From Paracoccaceae bacterium (GTDB lineage: Bacteria > Pseudomonadota > Alphaproteobacteria > Rhodobacterales > Rhodobacteraceae): a stretch of DNA of 64,000 nt. Numbering within the stretch: the stretch's first letter is position 1; every line of letters starts with the position of its first letter. Below are positions 36,343-45,294 of this stretch, piece after piece. The stretch spans positions 19,984 through 83,983 of the forward strand of contig JAUYQR010000013.1 of assembly GCA_030697175.1 (NCBI GenBank), read 5' to 3'. The notes under the pieces were generated by a model. The model was not told where the DNA came from and searched no databases. It was given only the letters and a program-made list of their open reading frames with translations. The translations under genes and the position numbers were made by a program.

Positions 36343-36370
36343 AAAAAAGGGGCGGTTGCCCGCCCCTTTT
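36343..36370. terminator. Bidirectional terminator
   Basis: AAAAAA-GGGGCGG-TTGC-CCGCCCC-TTTT: a 7-base GC stem flanked by A and T runs, working in both directions for the small secreted protein gene (+) and the FMN reductase gene (-). Confidence 0.92.
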
Positions 36371-36390
36371 CACACGACTATGAGGAAAGA

Positions 36391-36978
36391 TCAGGCCTTT
36401 GCGGCCATCGTCGCATTGGCCCACCAGATCACGTCGTCCAGCATCGCCGAAGCCGACGGGGCGATCGAGCCTTCGATGTCGGCAAGGTTGCCCGAACCGC
36501 CAAAGCCGGGGTGGACCTTGAAGAAATCACCGCCGCCGATGCGGACGTTGTTGCGGGTGGGGACCATCTGCAGTTCGACGCCGATGTTCTGCAGGTGGCC
36601 AAGTGCGTTGGCACCGCCCATCGAACCGTAGGCAACCGCGCCGAACGGCTTTTTCGCCCACTCGACGTAAGCCTGGTCCAGCGCGTTCTTCAGCACGCCG
36701 GTGATCGAGCGGTTGTATTCGGCGACCACGAAGATGTAGCCGTCAAAGCCACCGATCTTCTTCTGCCATGCCACGGCGGCTGCGTCTTGCGTCGGTGCCC
36801 AGGCGTTCGACGCGACTTCGGCGAAGAACGGCAGCGGGTGGTCACGCAGGTCGACGACTTCGACGGTCAGGTCGTTGCGGGCCTCGGCCTGCGCCTTGAT
36901 CCAGGCGGTCGGAATGTCGGCAAAGCGCGTGGCGCGGGTGGAGCTGACGATGATGGCGATATGCGGCTTCTTGCTCAT
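36391..36978 (-). CDS. NADPH-dependent FMN reductase family protein
   Basis: 195-residue flavodoxin-like oxidoreductase. The phosphate-binding loop for FMN is IIVSSTRATRFADIP (about 9-23), with the second FMN contact in VVAEYNRSITGVLKNALDQ and AYGSMGGANALGHLQ. Likely roles are FMN, quinone or azo reduction; B12 synthesis needs a cob(II)yrinate reductase, and the position between cobS and cobT invites that idea, but it is only inference. The long open frame continuing to 38850 is antisense to cobT and is rejected; the ATG is at 36978. Confidence 0.92.
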   Translation of the reverse strand: MSKKPHIAIIVSSTRATRFADIPTAWIKAQAEARNDLTVEVVDLRDHPLPFFAEVASNAWAPTQDAAAVAWQKKIGGFDGYIFVVAEYNRSITGVLKNALDQAYVEWAKKPFGAVAYGSMGGANALGHLQNIGVELQMVPTRNNVRIGGGDFFKVHPGFGGSGNLADIEGSIAPSASAMLDDVIWWANATMAAKA

Positions 36979-37125
36979 GGCGGTGGGTTCCTTGGGGTTG
37001 TGTGCAATTCTGTCAGCGTAATGTGGGTGGAACCGGGTCGGTGCCAATCCCGCACCCCCGCGCCGATCCTGTGCATTGCCGCACTCACTCTTGCCCCCGC
37101 CCGGCCGCAGTGATTTATCTGTGGC

Positions 37126-38994
37126 ATGAACAAGCCCAGCGACAACCCCGCCGATCCGTTCAAGAAGGCCCTGGCCGAAGCCACCCGCACGATGGCGGAT
37201 GACCCCGAGATGACCGTGACCTATTCGGTCGATCCGGCCGGCATGAACAAGGAAGGCATCCGCCTGCCGCAGGTCTCGCGCCGCATGACGCGGGACGAGG
37301 TGCTGCTGGCCCGCGGCACCGCCGATGCCTTTGCCTTGCGCCGCAAGTATCATGACGAAGGCGTGTCGAACCGCTATGCGCCGACCGGGCAGTTGGCGCG
37401 CGAGATTTACGACGCGATGGAGACCGCCCGCTGCGAGGCGGTAGGTGCGCGCGACATGCCCGGCACCGCCGGCAACATCGACGCCAAGATCGCCAACGAG
37501 GCCGACCGCAAGGGCTATGGCCAGATCACCAATTCCGCCGATGCGTCGCTGCCGGTGGCGGCGGGCTATCTGGTGCGCCATCTGGCCACCGGGCGCGACA
37601 TGCCGAAGGGCGCGGCGAATGTGATGCAGTTGTGGCGCGGGTTCATCGAGGATCACGCCGCAGGCACCTTGCAGAACATCAACCATGCGCTGGCCGATCA
37701 GGCCGCCTTTGCGCGGCTGACGCGCAAGGTGATCTCTGACCTCGGGTATGGCGACCAGTTGGGCGACGACCCCGACACGCCCGAAGACGAGGCGGGCGAC
37801 GAGGCCGAGGACGATCAGGACGCGCCCGATTCTGCCGGTGATGAGGAGCAGGACAGCGACGACAGCGAAGCCTCGCCCGAACGCAGCCAGGAAGAACAGC
37901 AAGATCAAAGCCAGGCGCAGGTCTCGATGGAAGACAGCGCCGACATGGAGCAGGGCGACGAGGCGGAAATGCCCGAGGGCGAGGCCCCGCTGGAGCCGCC
38001 GCCGCCTGCCCCCTATTCCGACGCCGATCCGAACTACACCGTCTACACCACCGATTTCGATGAGGAAATCCGCGCCGAAGAGCTTGCCGAACCGGCCGAA
38101 CTGGAACGGTTGCGCGCTTATCTGGACCAGCAGCTTGAACCCCTGAAGGGTGCGGTCAGCCGCCTTGCCAACAAGCTGCAGCGCCGCTTGCAGGCGCAGC
38201 AGAACCGGTCCTGGTTGTTCGACCTGGAGGAAGGCACGCTGGATGCGGGCCGTCTGGCGCGGGTGGTGGCGAACCCGACGACGCCCTTGTCGTTCAAGCA
38301 GGAAAAGGACACCGAGTTCCGCGATACCTGCGTGACGCTGCTGCTGGACAACTCGGGCTCGATGCGGGGGCGGCCGATTTCCATCGCGGCGATCTGTGCT
38401 GATGTGCTGGCCCGCACGCTGGAGCGCTGTTCGGTCAAGGTGGAGATCCTTGGCTTCACCACGCGCGCGTGGAAGGGCGGGCAAAGCCGCGAACGCTGGC
38501 TGGCGCAGGGCCGGCCGCTTGGCCCCGGCCGTCTGAACGACCTGCGCCACATCATCTACAAGTCCGCCGATGCGCCGTGGCGGCGGGTCAGGCCGAACCT
38601 TGGGCTGATGATGAAGGAGGGGCTGTTGAAGGAAAACATCGACGGCGAGGCGCTGGAATGGGCGCACCGCCGGATGCTGGCCCGCCCCGAGGCGCGGCGC
38701 ATCCTGATGGTGATTTCCGACGGCGCGCCGGTGGACGATTCGACCCTGTCGGTCAACCCGGCGAACTATCTGGAAAAGCATCTGCGCGATGTGATCGCGA
38801 TGGTCGAACGCCGCCGCGCGGTGGAACTGATCGCGATCGGCATCGGGCATGACGTGACGCGCTACTACAACCGCGCCGTCACGATCACCGATGTGGAGCA
38901 GCTTGCGGGTGCGATGACCGAACAGCTTGCCTCGCTGTTCGAGGTGGACCCGAAAAAGCGCGCCCGGTCGCTGGGCATGAGGCGGGCGGGGTAA
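37126..38994 (+). CDS. cobT: Cobaltochelatase subunit CobT
   Basis: Partner of CobS in the aerobic cobalt chelatase, 622 residues. The N-terminal CobT domain (about 1-205) is followed by a very acidic linker (about 210-300, Asp/Glu runs such as [19 protein letters not shown]) and a C-terminal von Willebrand A domain whose MIDAS motif is [13 protein letters not shown] near residue 405. This architecture is diagnostic. ATG 37126. It is divergent from the FMN reductase with 147 bases between. A G/C-run hairpin follows the stop. Confidence 0.96.
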   Translation: MNKPSDNPADPFKKALAEATRTMADDPEMTVTYSVDPAGMNKEGIRLPQVSRRMTRDEVLLARGTADAFALRRKYHDEGVSNRYAPTGQLAREIYDAMETARCEAVGARDMPGTAGNIDAKIANEADRKGYGQITNSADASLPVAAGYLVRHLATGRDMPKGAANVMQLWRGFIEDHAAGTLQNINHALADQAAFARLTRKVISDLGYGDQLGDDPDTPEDEAGDEAEDDQDAPDSAGDEEQDSDDSEASPERSQEEQQDQSQAQVSMEDSADMEQGDEAEMPEGEAPLEPPPPAPYSDADPNYTVYTTDFDEEIRAEELAEPAELERLRAYLDQQLEPLKGAVSRLANKLQRRLQAQQNRSWLFDLEEGTLDAGRLARVVANPTTPLSFKQEKDTEFRDTCVTLLLDNSGSMRGRPISIAAICADVLARTLERCSVKVEILGFTTRAWKGGQSRERWLAQGRPLGPGRLNDLRHIIYKSADAPWRRVRPNLGLMMKEGLLKENIDGEALEWAHRRMLARPEARRILMVISDGAPVDDSTLSVNPANYLEKHLRDVIAMVERRRAVELIAIGIGHDVTRYYNRAVTITDVEQLAGAMTEQLASLFEVDPKKRARSLGMRRAG

Positions 38995-39017
38995 GGGGGG
39001 CCGCCTGCCCCCCCTTT
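38993..39017 (+). terminator. cobT terminator-like hairpin
   Basis: AAGGGGGG, 8-base loop, CCCCCCTT and a third T. It begins inside the TAA-adjacent bases of cobT. Confidence 0.55.
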
Positions 39018-39072
39018 CCGTGCCGGCTCACCCCCCCCCGAGGATGTTTTCAGACAGATGAACGGGTGACGG

Positions 39073-40869
39073 ATGTTCCAGAATTTCGAGACCACCGCCG
39101 CCCCGGAGCAAGGCCCACCCCGTCTGGCGCACCTGCGGTCGGCGCTGGCCGAGGCTGGCCTTGACGGGTTCATCATCCCGCGTGCGGATGCGCATCAGGG
39201 CGAATATGTCGCGGCGCGGGACGAGCGGCTGCAATGGCTGACCGGGTTTACCGGATCGGCCGGGTTCTGCATCGTGCTGCCGGAGGTTGCGGGCGTGTTC
39301 ATCGACGGACGCTACCGCACGCAAGTGAAGGCGCAGGTCGATCTGGCGGCCTTCACGCCGGTCCCCTGGCCCGAAACCAAGCCCGGCGACTGGATCAAGG
39401 CGCAGGTTTCCGCCGGAACGATCGGATACGATCCCTGGCTGCATACAAAGGACGAGATCGAGCGGCTTCATGCAGCACTTGAAGATACGGGCGTAAGCCT
39501 TTGTCCCATAGATAATATTGTTGATCGTATTTGGACTGACCAACCTGCTCCGCCGCAGGGTCGCGCCTTTCCCCATCCCGATCAGCTTGCGGGTGACAGC
39601 AGCGCCGAAAAGCGCAGTCGGCTGGCCGGGGCGTTGCAAGCGGCGGGCCAGACCTCGGCGGTCATCACCCTGCCCGACAGCCTGTGCTGGCTGTTGAACA
39701 TTCGCGGGTCCGATGTGCCGCGAAACCCGGTGGTGCACGGGTTCGCCATCCTGCACGACAGTGGCCGCGTCACCCTGTTTGCCGACCCGGCGAAGTTTGA
39801 TGGCGCCGTCCGAGCCCACCTTGGCCCGGACGTGGGGCTGTTGCCGCCCGATGCTTTTGTCCCTGCCCTGCGCACCCTTGACGGCCCGGTTCGGGTGGAC
39901 CGGTCCACCGCCCCGATCGCCGTGTCGCGCGAGCTGGAGGCGGCCGGGGTTGCGTTTGCATGGGGCGACGATCCCTGCCGCCTGCCGAAAGCCTGCAAGA
40001 CCGCCGCCGAGATCGCCGCAACGCGCGAGGCGCATCTGCGCGACGGAGCGGCGATGGCGGAGTTCCTGTGCTGGCTGGACGCGCGGGCACCGACCGGCAC
40101 ACTGACCGAGATCGACGTGGTGCAGGCGCTGGAAGGCTACCGCCGCGCCACGAACGCGCTGCATGACATCAGCTTTGACACGATCAGCGGTGCCGGGCCG
40201 AACGGAGCGATCATCCACTACCGGGTGACGACGGAAACCAACCGGACCCTCGCGCCGAACAGCCTGCTTCTGGTCGATTCGGGCGGGCAGTATGTCGATG
40301 GCACCACCGACATCACCCGCACCATCGCGATCGGCGATCCGGGGGACGAGGCCCGCGAGTGCTATACCCGCGTGCTGCAAGGCACCGTTGCCATCAGCCG
40401 CCTGCGCTTTCCCAAAGGGCTGGCCGGGCGCGATCTGGACGCCATCGCCCGCTATCCCCTCTGGCTTGCGGGGCAGGATTACGACCACGGCACCGGCCAC
40501 GGCGTCGGCGCGTTCCTGTCGGTGCATGAAGGGCCGCAGCGCCTGAGCCGGCTGTCGGACGTGCCATTGGAGCCGGGGATGATCCTGTCCAACGAGCCGG
40601 GGTATTACCGCGAGGGCGCGTTCGGCATCCGGCTGGAAAACCTGATCGTGGTCGAAGCGGCGGCCCCGCTTGGCGACAACCGGGTGCAGTTGTCGTTCGA
40701 AACGCTGACCTTTGCCCCGTTCGACCGGCGGCTGATCCTGGGGGAGAGGCTCGCGCCCGGCGAACGGGTCTGGCTGAACGCCTATCATGCCGCGGTTCTG
40801 GAAAAACTTGCGCCGCGGGTTTCTTCCGCCACGCTTGAGTGGTTGGCTGCCGCCTGCGCCCCCTTGTGA
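39073..40869 (+). CDS. Xaa-Pro aminopeptidase (M24B, XPNPEP1-like)
   Basis: 598-residue metallopeptidase releasing N-terminal residues before proline. Two creatinase-like N-terminal domains precede the pita-bread catalytic domain. Metal ligands are visible: Asp pair in LLVDSGGQYVDGTTDITRT, His in HGTGHGVGAFLSVHEGP, Glu in ILSNEPGYY and Glu in GIRLENLIVV. The length and three-domain layout match eukaryotic-type aminopeptidase P rather than E. coli PepP (441). The DUF427 remnant starts 7 bases after. Confidence 0.95.
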   Translation: MFQNFETTAAPEQGPPRLAHLRSALAEAGLDGFIIPRADAHQGEYVAARDERLQWLTGFTGSAGFCIVLPEVAGVFIDGRYRTQVKAQVDLAAFTPVPWPETKPGDWIKAQVSAGTIGYDPWLHTKDEIERLHAALEDTGVSLCPIDNIVDRIWTDQPAPPQGRAFPHPDQLAGDSSAEKRSRLAGALQAAGQTSAVITLPDSLCWLLNIRGSDVPRNPVVHGFAILHDSGRVTLFADPAKFDGAVRAHLGPDVGLLPPDAFVPALRTLDGPVRVDRSTAPIAVSRELEAAGVAFAWGDDPCRLPKACKTAAEIAATREAHLRDGAAMAEFLCWLDARAPTGTLTEIDVVQALEGYRRATNALHDISFDTISGAGPNGAIIHYRVTTETNRTLAPNSLLLVDSGGQYVDGTTDITRTIAIGDPGDEARECYTRVLQGTVAISRLRFPKGLAGRDLDAIARYPLWLAGQDYDHGTGHGVGAFLSVHEGPQRLSRLSDVPLEPGMILSNEPGYYREGAFGIRLENLIVVEAAAPLGDNRVQLSFETLTFAPFDRRLILGERLAPGERVWLNAYHAAVLEKLAPRVSSATLEWLAAACAPL

Positions 40870-40876
40870 GGTTCTC

Positions 40877-41188
40877 ATGGCAGACCACATCAAGATCACG
40901 CCAGCCGCCGGTTCCGTCACGGTAGCCGCAGGTGGCACGCCCTTTGGGTCCACGGACCGCGCGCTGGGACTGAAGGAGGGCAGCTATCCGCCGGTCCACT
41001 GTGATCCGCGCGAGGATGCCGACATGTCGAAGCTGGAAAGGACGGCACGCAGCACGACTTGCCCGTGGAAGGGGGCGGCGAGCCATCAGTCGGTCCGCAC
41101 CGATGCGGGGGGCTGGAAAATGCGGTCTGATCCCATCAGGCGGCGATTGCCGGCCACCTTGCGTCTTATCCCGGCAAGGTCACGCTGA
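40877..41188 (+). pseudogene. DUF427 domain gene with broken 3' end
   Basis: Residues 1-77 (MADHIKITPAAG..., then YPPVHCDPREDADMSKLERT and TTCPWKGAASH) are a normal DUF427 protein. After the 6-G run at 41107-41112 the frame leaves the family. In another frame the missing end continues: LENAV, then TGA where the family Trp (VWSY) stands, then SHQAAIAGHLASYPGKVTLTRR, with a few residues missing after the stop. So there is an indel in the G-run, a nonsense change and a short deletion. The in-frame product is 103 residues with a foreign tail. The 3' end overlaps sufE. A sequencing error could explain the indel but not all three. Confidence 0.8.
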
Positions 41189-41593
41189 CGCGGCGCCAGC
41201 CACCGAACGGATGCGTTCGACCATGGCGCGAACGCCGTTCGACCGTTGGCTCGACAGGTGTTCGTTCAGGCCCAGACGGCCAAGTTCGGCCACAGCGTCG
41301 ACCTTGGCCACCTCGTTCACCGGCACACCGGAATACAGCGCGTGCAGCACGGCGATCAGGCCGCGCACGATCATCGCGTCGCTTTCGCCCTGAAAATCGA
41401 AGCGCCCGCCTTCGATGATCGGTCGCAACCAGACCTGGCTGGCGCAGCCCTGCACCTTCAGCGCCGGCACCTTGAAGCTGTCGTCCAGGGGCGGCATCGC
41501 CTTGCCGAGGTCGATCACATGGCGGTAGCGGTCTTCCCAGTCGTCCAGAAACTCGAAGGTTTCGGCGATTTCCTCGAATGCCTCGGTAGCCAT
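41180..41593 (-). CDS. sufE: SufE sulfur-acceptor protein
   Basis: 137 residues. Accepts sulfane sulfur from the cysteine desulfurase SufS for Fe-S cluster assembly. The active Cys is in LKVQGCASQVWL (about residue 51). The opening EIAETFEFLDDWEDRYRHVIDLG and the late IRGLIAVLHALYSGV-type stretch are typical. The suf operon is not next to it. Its 3' end overlaps the DUF427 remnant on the other strand by 9 bases. Confidence 0.95.
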   Translation of the reverse strand: MATEAFEEIAETFEFLDDWEDRYRHVIDLGKAMPPLDDSFKVPALKVQGCASQVWLRPIIEGGRFDFQGESDAMIVRGLIAVLHALYSGVPVNEVAKVDAVAELGRLGLNEHLSSQRSNGVRAMVERIRSVAGAASA

Positions 41594-41718
41594 GAGCCGT
41601 CTCCGCTGTGTCCCGGTTGAGGTATGTCGCCGGCCCGCAAAGGTCCAGTCCGCAACACGCGCTTTTCAAACGCGGCGGCGTAGGCTACCCAAGGGCAGTC
41701 ACTTCAGGATGTTCCGAC

Positions 41719-42174
41719 ATGCCAGCCCGCCAGATCATCGCCTTGTTCCTTTGCGTCACGCTTGTCGGCTGTGGCGGGTTCAGGGACAGCAGGCTCAACC
41801 CGATGAACTGGTTCGGTCGGTCCGAGCCGCGCGAAACCATCGTGCTGCCGGAAACGGCCGCCGATCCCCGGCCCCTGGTCGCCGAGGTTGTCAGCATGAC
41901 CGTCGAGCCGATGGCGGGCGGCGCGATCGTGCGGGCCACCGGGCGCACGCCGACGCAAGGCTGGTGGCAGGCCGAGTTGGTGGCGATGCCGCTGACCGAA
42001 AACGGGGTTCTGGTCTACGAGTTCCGCTTGTTGCCACCGATCACCCAGACCGACGTGAACACGCCGCAATCGCGCGAAGTCACCGTGGCCCACTACATTT
42101 CCGACATCCGGCTGGAGCCGGTGCGCGAGATCGTGGTGCAGGGGGCCAGCAACGCGCGGGCCGCGCGGCGCTAA
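41719..42174 (+). CDS. Predicted lipoprotein of unknown function
   Basis: 151 residues from ATG 41719. The leader MPARQIIALFLCVTLVGCGG has a lipobox (LVGC, Cys18). The mature part has a short Pro/Arg linker (NPMNWFGRSEPRE) and a compact beta-rich domain (VVSMTVEPMAGGAIVRATGRTPTQGWW...). It resembles uncharacterised conserved Rhodobacteraceae lipoproteins; I know no function. The open frame to 41608 is not needed. It ends in a 4-base overlap with convergent rnd. Confidence 0.82.
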   Translation: MPARQIIALFLCVTLVGCGGFRDSRLNPMNWFGRSEPRETIVLPETAADPRPLVAEVVSMTVEPMAGGAIVRATGRTPTQGWWQAELVAMPLTENGVLVYEFRLLPPITQTDVNTPQSREVTVAHYISDIRLEPVREIVVQGASNARAARR

Positions 42175-43325
42175 AGCCGGACGATCCGCACTTCGTTGGC
42201 CTTGGCCGACAGCGCGATTTCACCGCGGCACAGGCGCAGCGCATCCTCGCCAAAGGCTTCGTGCCGCCATCCGGCCAGCGCCGCCAGATCGCGTTCGCCC
42301 GCCGCGATGGCATCAAGTTCCGCACTCGATGCAATCAGCCGGGGGGCTACGCCGAGGCTTTCCGACTTTGCCTTCAGCAGCACGCGCAACAGGTCTGCCA
42401 GCGCCGGATTGACCTGGATCTGATCGCGCGACGCATCGACGCGCGGCATGTCCTCGGGGCGCATCTCCATGCCGGCTTTCACCGCCTGAATGATGCCATC
42501 CGCGATTTCGGACTTGCGACCCTCGCGCATCAACAGTCGGGACCGGCCGAGTTCTTCCTGCGTGGTGGGGCGGGTCGAGGCCAGCTCCAGCAGCGCATCA
42601 TCCTTCATCACCCGCGACCGGGGCACGTTCTGCGCCTGCGCATAGCTTTCGCGGAACCGCGCCAGGGCCTTGACCACCGCGAGGAACCGCCCCGAGGTGG
42701 TGCGCGTCTTGATCCGGGTCCAGGCTTCGTTCGGTTCCACCGTGTAGGTCGCGGGGTCGGTCAGAACCGCCAGTTCTTCCTCGACCCATTCGGCACGGCC
42801 ATTCTTTTTCAGCTGCGCGGCCAGAAATTCGTAGATCACGCGCAGATGCGTGACATCGGCCAGCGCGTAGTCCTTTTGCGCATCGCTGAGCGGGCGGCGC
42901 GACCAATCGGTGAAGCGCGAGGTCTTGTCGAGGTTTTCGCGGGCGATCTTCTTGACCAGCGTCTCGTAGCCGACCTGTTCGCCAAAGCCGCAGACCATCG
43001 CGGCGATCTGGGTGTCGAACAGCGGTTTGGGGAAGACCTTGCCTTCGACGAAGAAGATTTCCAGATCCTGACGCGCGGCGTGGAATACCTTGACCGTCGC
43101 CTCGTGGCGGAACAGATCGTAAAGCGGCTCCATCGACATGTCCGCGCCCTCGATCGGGTCGACAAGAACCGCTTCGCCCGCGCCCGGCATCGCCAACTGG
43201 ATCAGGCAGAGCTTTGACCAATAGGTCCGCTCGCGCAGGAATTCGGTGTCGATGGTGACGTAGGGCTGGGACTTTGCCATCTCGCAGTAGTCGGCAAGGT
43301 CCTGGGTCGTGGTAATCGTGCGCAT
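42171..43325 (-). CDS. rnd: Ribonuclease D
   Basis: 3'-5' exoribonuclease for tRNA and other RNA end trimming, 384 residues from ATG 43325 (GAAAGG upstream). DEDDy residues: Asp-Thr-Glu in VTIDTEFLRERTYW, Asp in FHAARQDLEIF, and the Tyr/Asp pair in DYALADVTHLRVIY. An HRDC domain (about 210-290) follows. The frame is open to 43370, but that extension lacks family similarity. Confidence 0.96.
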   Translation of the reverse strand: MRTITTTQDLADYCEMAKSQPYVTIDTEFLRERTYWSKLCLIQLAMPGAGEAVLVDPIEGADMSMEPLYDLFRHEATVKVFHAARQDLEIFFVEGKVFPKPLFDTQIAAMVCGFGEQVGYETLVKKIARENLDKTSRFTDWSRRPLSDAQKDYALADVTHLRVIYEFLAAQLKKNGRAEWVEEELAVLTDPATYTVEPNEAWTRIKTRTTSGRFLAVVKALARFRESYAQAQNVPRSRVMKDDALLELASTRPTTQEELGRSRLLMREGRKSEIADGIIQAVKAGMEMRPEDMPRVDASRDQIQVNPALADLLRVLLKAKSESLGVAPRLIASSAELDAIAAGERDLAALAGWRHEAFGEDALRLCRGEIALSAKANEVRIVRL

Positions 43326-43431
43326 GTTGCGCCTTTCAGCGAAACGCGGGGTCATCCCGCAGACCGCCACCGCTTACAGGCGAACGGGGGGAAATGAAAG
43401 GGGTCTGCAGAGCGCCGCAGGCGCCGCGGGG

Positions 43432-44022
43432 TCAGGGCAACAGCACCGGCGTCCGGTCACCGGCCGCAAAGCGGCGCAGCACGGCGGGGTAAAGCCGGTG
43501 TTCCTGCGCCAGCACGCGGGCCGCAAGGCTTGCCTCGTCATCGCCCGGCAGGACCGGCACCCGCGCTTGCCCGAGGATCGGACCGGCATCAAGATCAGCC
43601 GTCACTTCATGCACCGTGCAGCCGGCCTCCGTGTCGCCCGCCGCCAGCGCCCGCGCATGGGTGTGCAGGCCCGGGTATTTCGGCAAGAGCGAGGGGTGGA
43701 TGTTCAGCATCCGCCCGGCGAAACGCTGCACGAAGCCGGGTGTCAGCACGCGCATGAAGCCCGCAAGGCAGATGATGTCGGGTTCTGCCGCAAGAAGCGG
43801 TGCCAGCAAGGCCGCCTCGAACGCCGCGCGATCCTTGCCGAAGGGCCGGTGGTCGACCGCCGCGACCGGCATGCCAAGCGCCGCCGCACGGGCCAATCCG
43901 GAGGCCTCGGGGTCGTTCGAGGCCACGAGGATGGGCCGCGCCGGATGGTCGCCCACCATGTCCCGCACCAGCGCCAGCATGTTCGACCCGCCACCCGAAA
44001 TCAGGATGGCAACGCGCTTCAC
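43432..44022 (-). CDS. purN: Phosphoribosylglycinamide formyltransferase
   Basis: Third step of purine synthesis using 10-formyl-THF. 196 residues. Visible are [17 protein letters not shown] at the N-terminus, LAGFMRVL, then [20 protein letters not shown] with the catalytic Asn-His, and [19 protein letters not shown] with the catalytic Asp. It overlaps purM by 4 bases (44019-44022), the standard purMN pair. Confidence 0.97.
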   Translation of the reverse strand: MKRVAILISGGGSNMLALVRDMVGDHPARPILVASNDPEASGLARAAALGMPVAAVDHRPFGKDRAAFEAALLAPLLAAEPDIICLAGFMRVLTPGFVQRFAGRMLNIHPSLLPKYPGLHTHARALAAGDTEAGCTVHEVTADLDAGPILGQARVPVLPGDDEASLAARVLAQEHRLYPAVLRRFAAGDRTPVLLP

Positions 44023-45065
44023 AGCAGACGGCCGCGGTAGATGACGCCTTCACCCGCCACGACCCGGCCGATGCGCGTGACGGATTCGCCTTCGGCCTGC
44101 AACAGCGCGGTCAGCGCCTCGGCCCGGTCTTCGGCCACGACCGCGATCATGCCGATGCCGCAGTTGAAGGTCTTCAACAGTTCCGCCTCGGCCATTCCCG
44201 CCGTCTCGGCCAGCCAGCGGAACACCGGCGGCAGGGTCCAGGACGTGAGGTCGATCTCGCAGGCGAGACCCTCGGGCAGCACACGGGGCGGGTTTTCGGT
44301 CAACCCGCCGCCGGTGATGTGGGCCAGCGCATGCACGCCGCCTGCCCGCACCGCTGCCAGCACCTGCTTCACGTAAAGCCGCGTCGGCACCAAGAGCGCC
44401 TCGCCCAGCGTGCCGGGTGAGAACGGCGAGGCGGCGTCCCAGCCAAGGCCGGAAAGTTCCACCACCTTGCGCACGAAGGAATAGCCGTTGGAATGCACGC
44501 CGCTGGACGCGAGGCCCAAAAGCACATCGCCTTCGCGGACGCCCGAAGGCAGCTCGCCGCCCCGCTCCATCGCGCCGACGGCAAAACCGGCAAGGTCGAA
44601 ATCGCCCTTGTGATACATGCCCGGCATTTCCGCCGTCTCGCCCCCGATCAGCGCACAGCCCGAGGCGTGGCAGCCGGCGGCGATGCCGTTGATGATGCGC
44701 GTCGCCTGGTCGATCTCCAGCTTGCCGGTGGCGAAATAATCGAGGAAAAACAGCGGCTCGGCACCTTGGCAGACAAGATCGTTGACGCACATTGCCACCA
44801 GATCGACGCCGATCGTGTCGACCACCCCGGTGTCAATCGCGATCCGCAGCTTGGTGCCGACGCCGTCGGTCGCGGCGACCAGCACGGGGTCATTGTATCC
44901 GGCGGCCTTCAGGTCAAAAAGCGCGCCGAACCCGCCAAGACCACCCATCGTACCGGGCCGCATCGTGCGTTTGGCCGCCGGTTTGATCCGGTCCACCAGT
45001 GCGTTCCCGGCGTCGATATCCACGCCCGCGTCCGCATAGGTCAGCCCACCCTGCACCTTGGCCAT
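44019..45065 (-). CDS. purM: Phosphoribosylformylglycinamidine cyclo-ligase
   Basis: AIR synthetase, fifth step of purine synthesis. 348 residues from ATG 45065, with GGGGGA 7 bases upstream; a TTG six bases earlier extends the frame by two residues and is not preferred. Motifs: [82 protein letters not shown]. All are family signatures. It is translationally coupled with purN downstream. Confidence 0.97.
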   Translation of the reverse strand: MAKVQGGLTYADAGVDIDAGNALVDRIKPAAKRTMRPGTMGGLGGFGALFDLKAAGYNDPVLVAATDGVGTKLRIAIDTGVVDTIGVDLVAMCVNDLVCQGAEPLFFLDYFATGKLEIDQATRIINGIAAGCHASGCALIGGETAEMPGMYHKGDFDLAGFAVGAMERGGELPSGVREGDVLLGLASSGVHSNGYSFVRKVVELSGLGWDAASPFSPGTLGEALLVPTRLYVKQVLAAVRAGGVHALAHITGGGLTENPPRVLPEGLACEIDLTSWTLPPVFRWLAETAGMAEAELLKTFNCGIGMIAVVAEDRAEALTALLQAEGESVTRIGRVVAGEGVIYRGRLL

Positions 45066-45155
45066 CTGCAATCCCCCGTCCGACGAAGTGTCGCGTGGTC
45101 GCTACACCAAGTCGGATGCAGCGGCAACTGCGGCCTTGAAATCCGCGCCTTTGGC

Positions 45156-45181
45156 TTGACCCTATCGGCGGCTCTGCTAGG
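45156..45181 (+). promoter_or_regulatory. Probable tRNA promoter
   Basis: TTGACC at 45156-45161 and a GCTAGG element at 45176-45181, 14 bases before the tRNA 5' end. The -35 is good, the -10 poor and the spacing uncertain; stable-RNA promoters of this family often look like this. Confidence 0.4.
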
Positions 45182-45194
45182 CAAGACCGGCTAC

Positions 45195-45271
45195 GGGCCT
45201 GTAGCTCAATTGGTCAGAGCAGGGCGCTCATAACGCCTTGGTTGGGGGTTCGAGTCCCTCCGGGCCTACCA
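45195..45271 (+). tRNA. tRNA with CAU anticodon, probably tRNA-Ile2 (lysidine-type)
   Basis: 77 bases including encoded CCA (45269-45271). Acceptor GGGCCTG pairs with CGGGCCT (with G-U pairs at both ends of the middle), D-stem GCTC/GAGC, anticodon stem GGGCG/CGCCT, anticodon CAT at 45229-45231, T-arm GGGGG-TTCGAGT-CCCTC, discriminator A. Start G1-U72 pairing and the GCAGGGCG...TTGGT pattern resemble the AUA-reading tRNA-Ile(CAU), whose C34 is changed by TilS, more than elongator tRNA-Met. It lacks the initiator's three G-C anticodon-stem pairs. Confidence 0.93.
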
Positions 45272-45294
45272 TTTCACCCCGGGGCAGACGCGGC

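Noticed and set aside
36979..38850. Long minus-strand open frame continuing upstream of the FMN reductase
   Set aside because: It is antisense to cobT, composed of His/Arg/Gly-rich sequence typical of GC-skew shadows; the reductase has its own ATG at 36978.
45238..45294. Open frame covering the tRNA as the N-terminus of the FAD oxidoreductase
   Set aside because: It overlaps the tRNA 3' half; ATG 45295 with an upstream purine-rich site starts the conserved protein.
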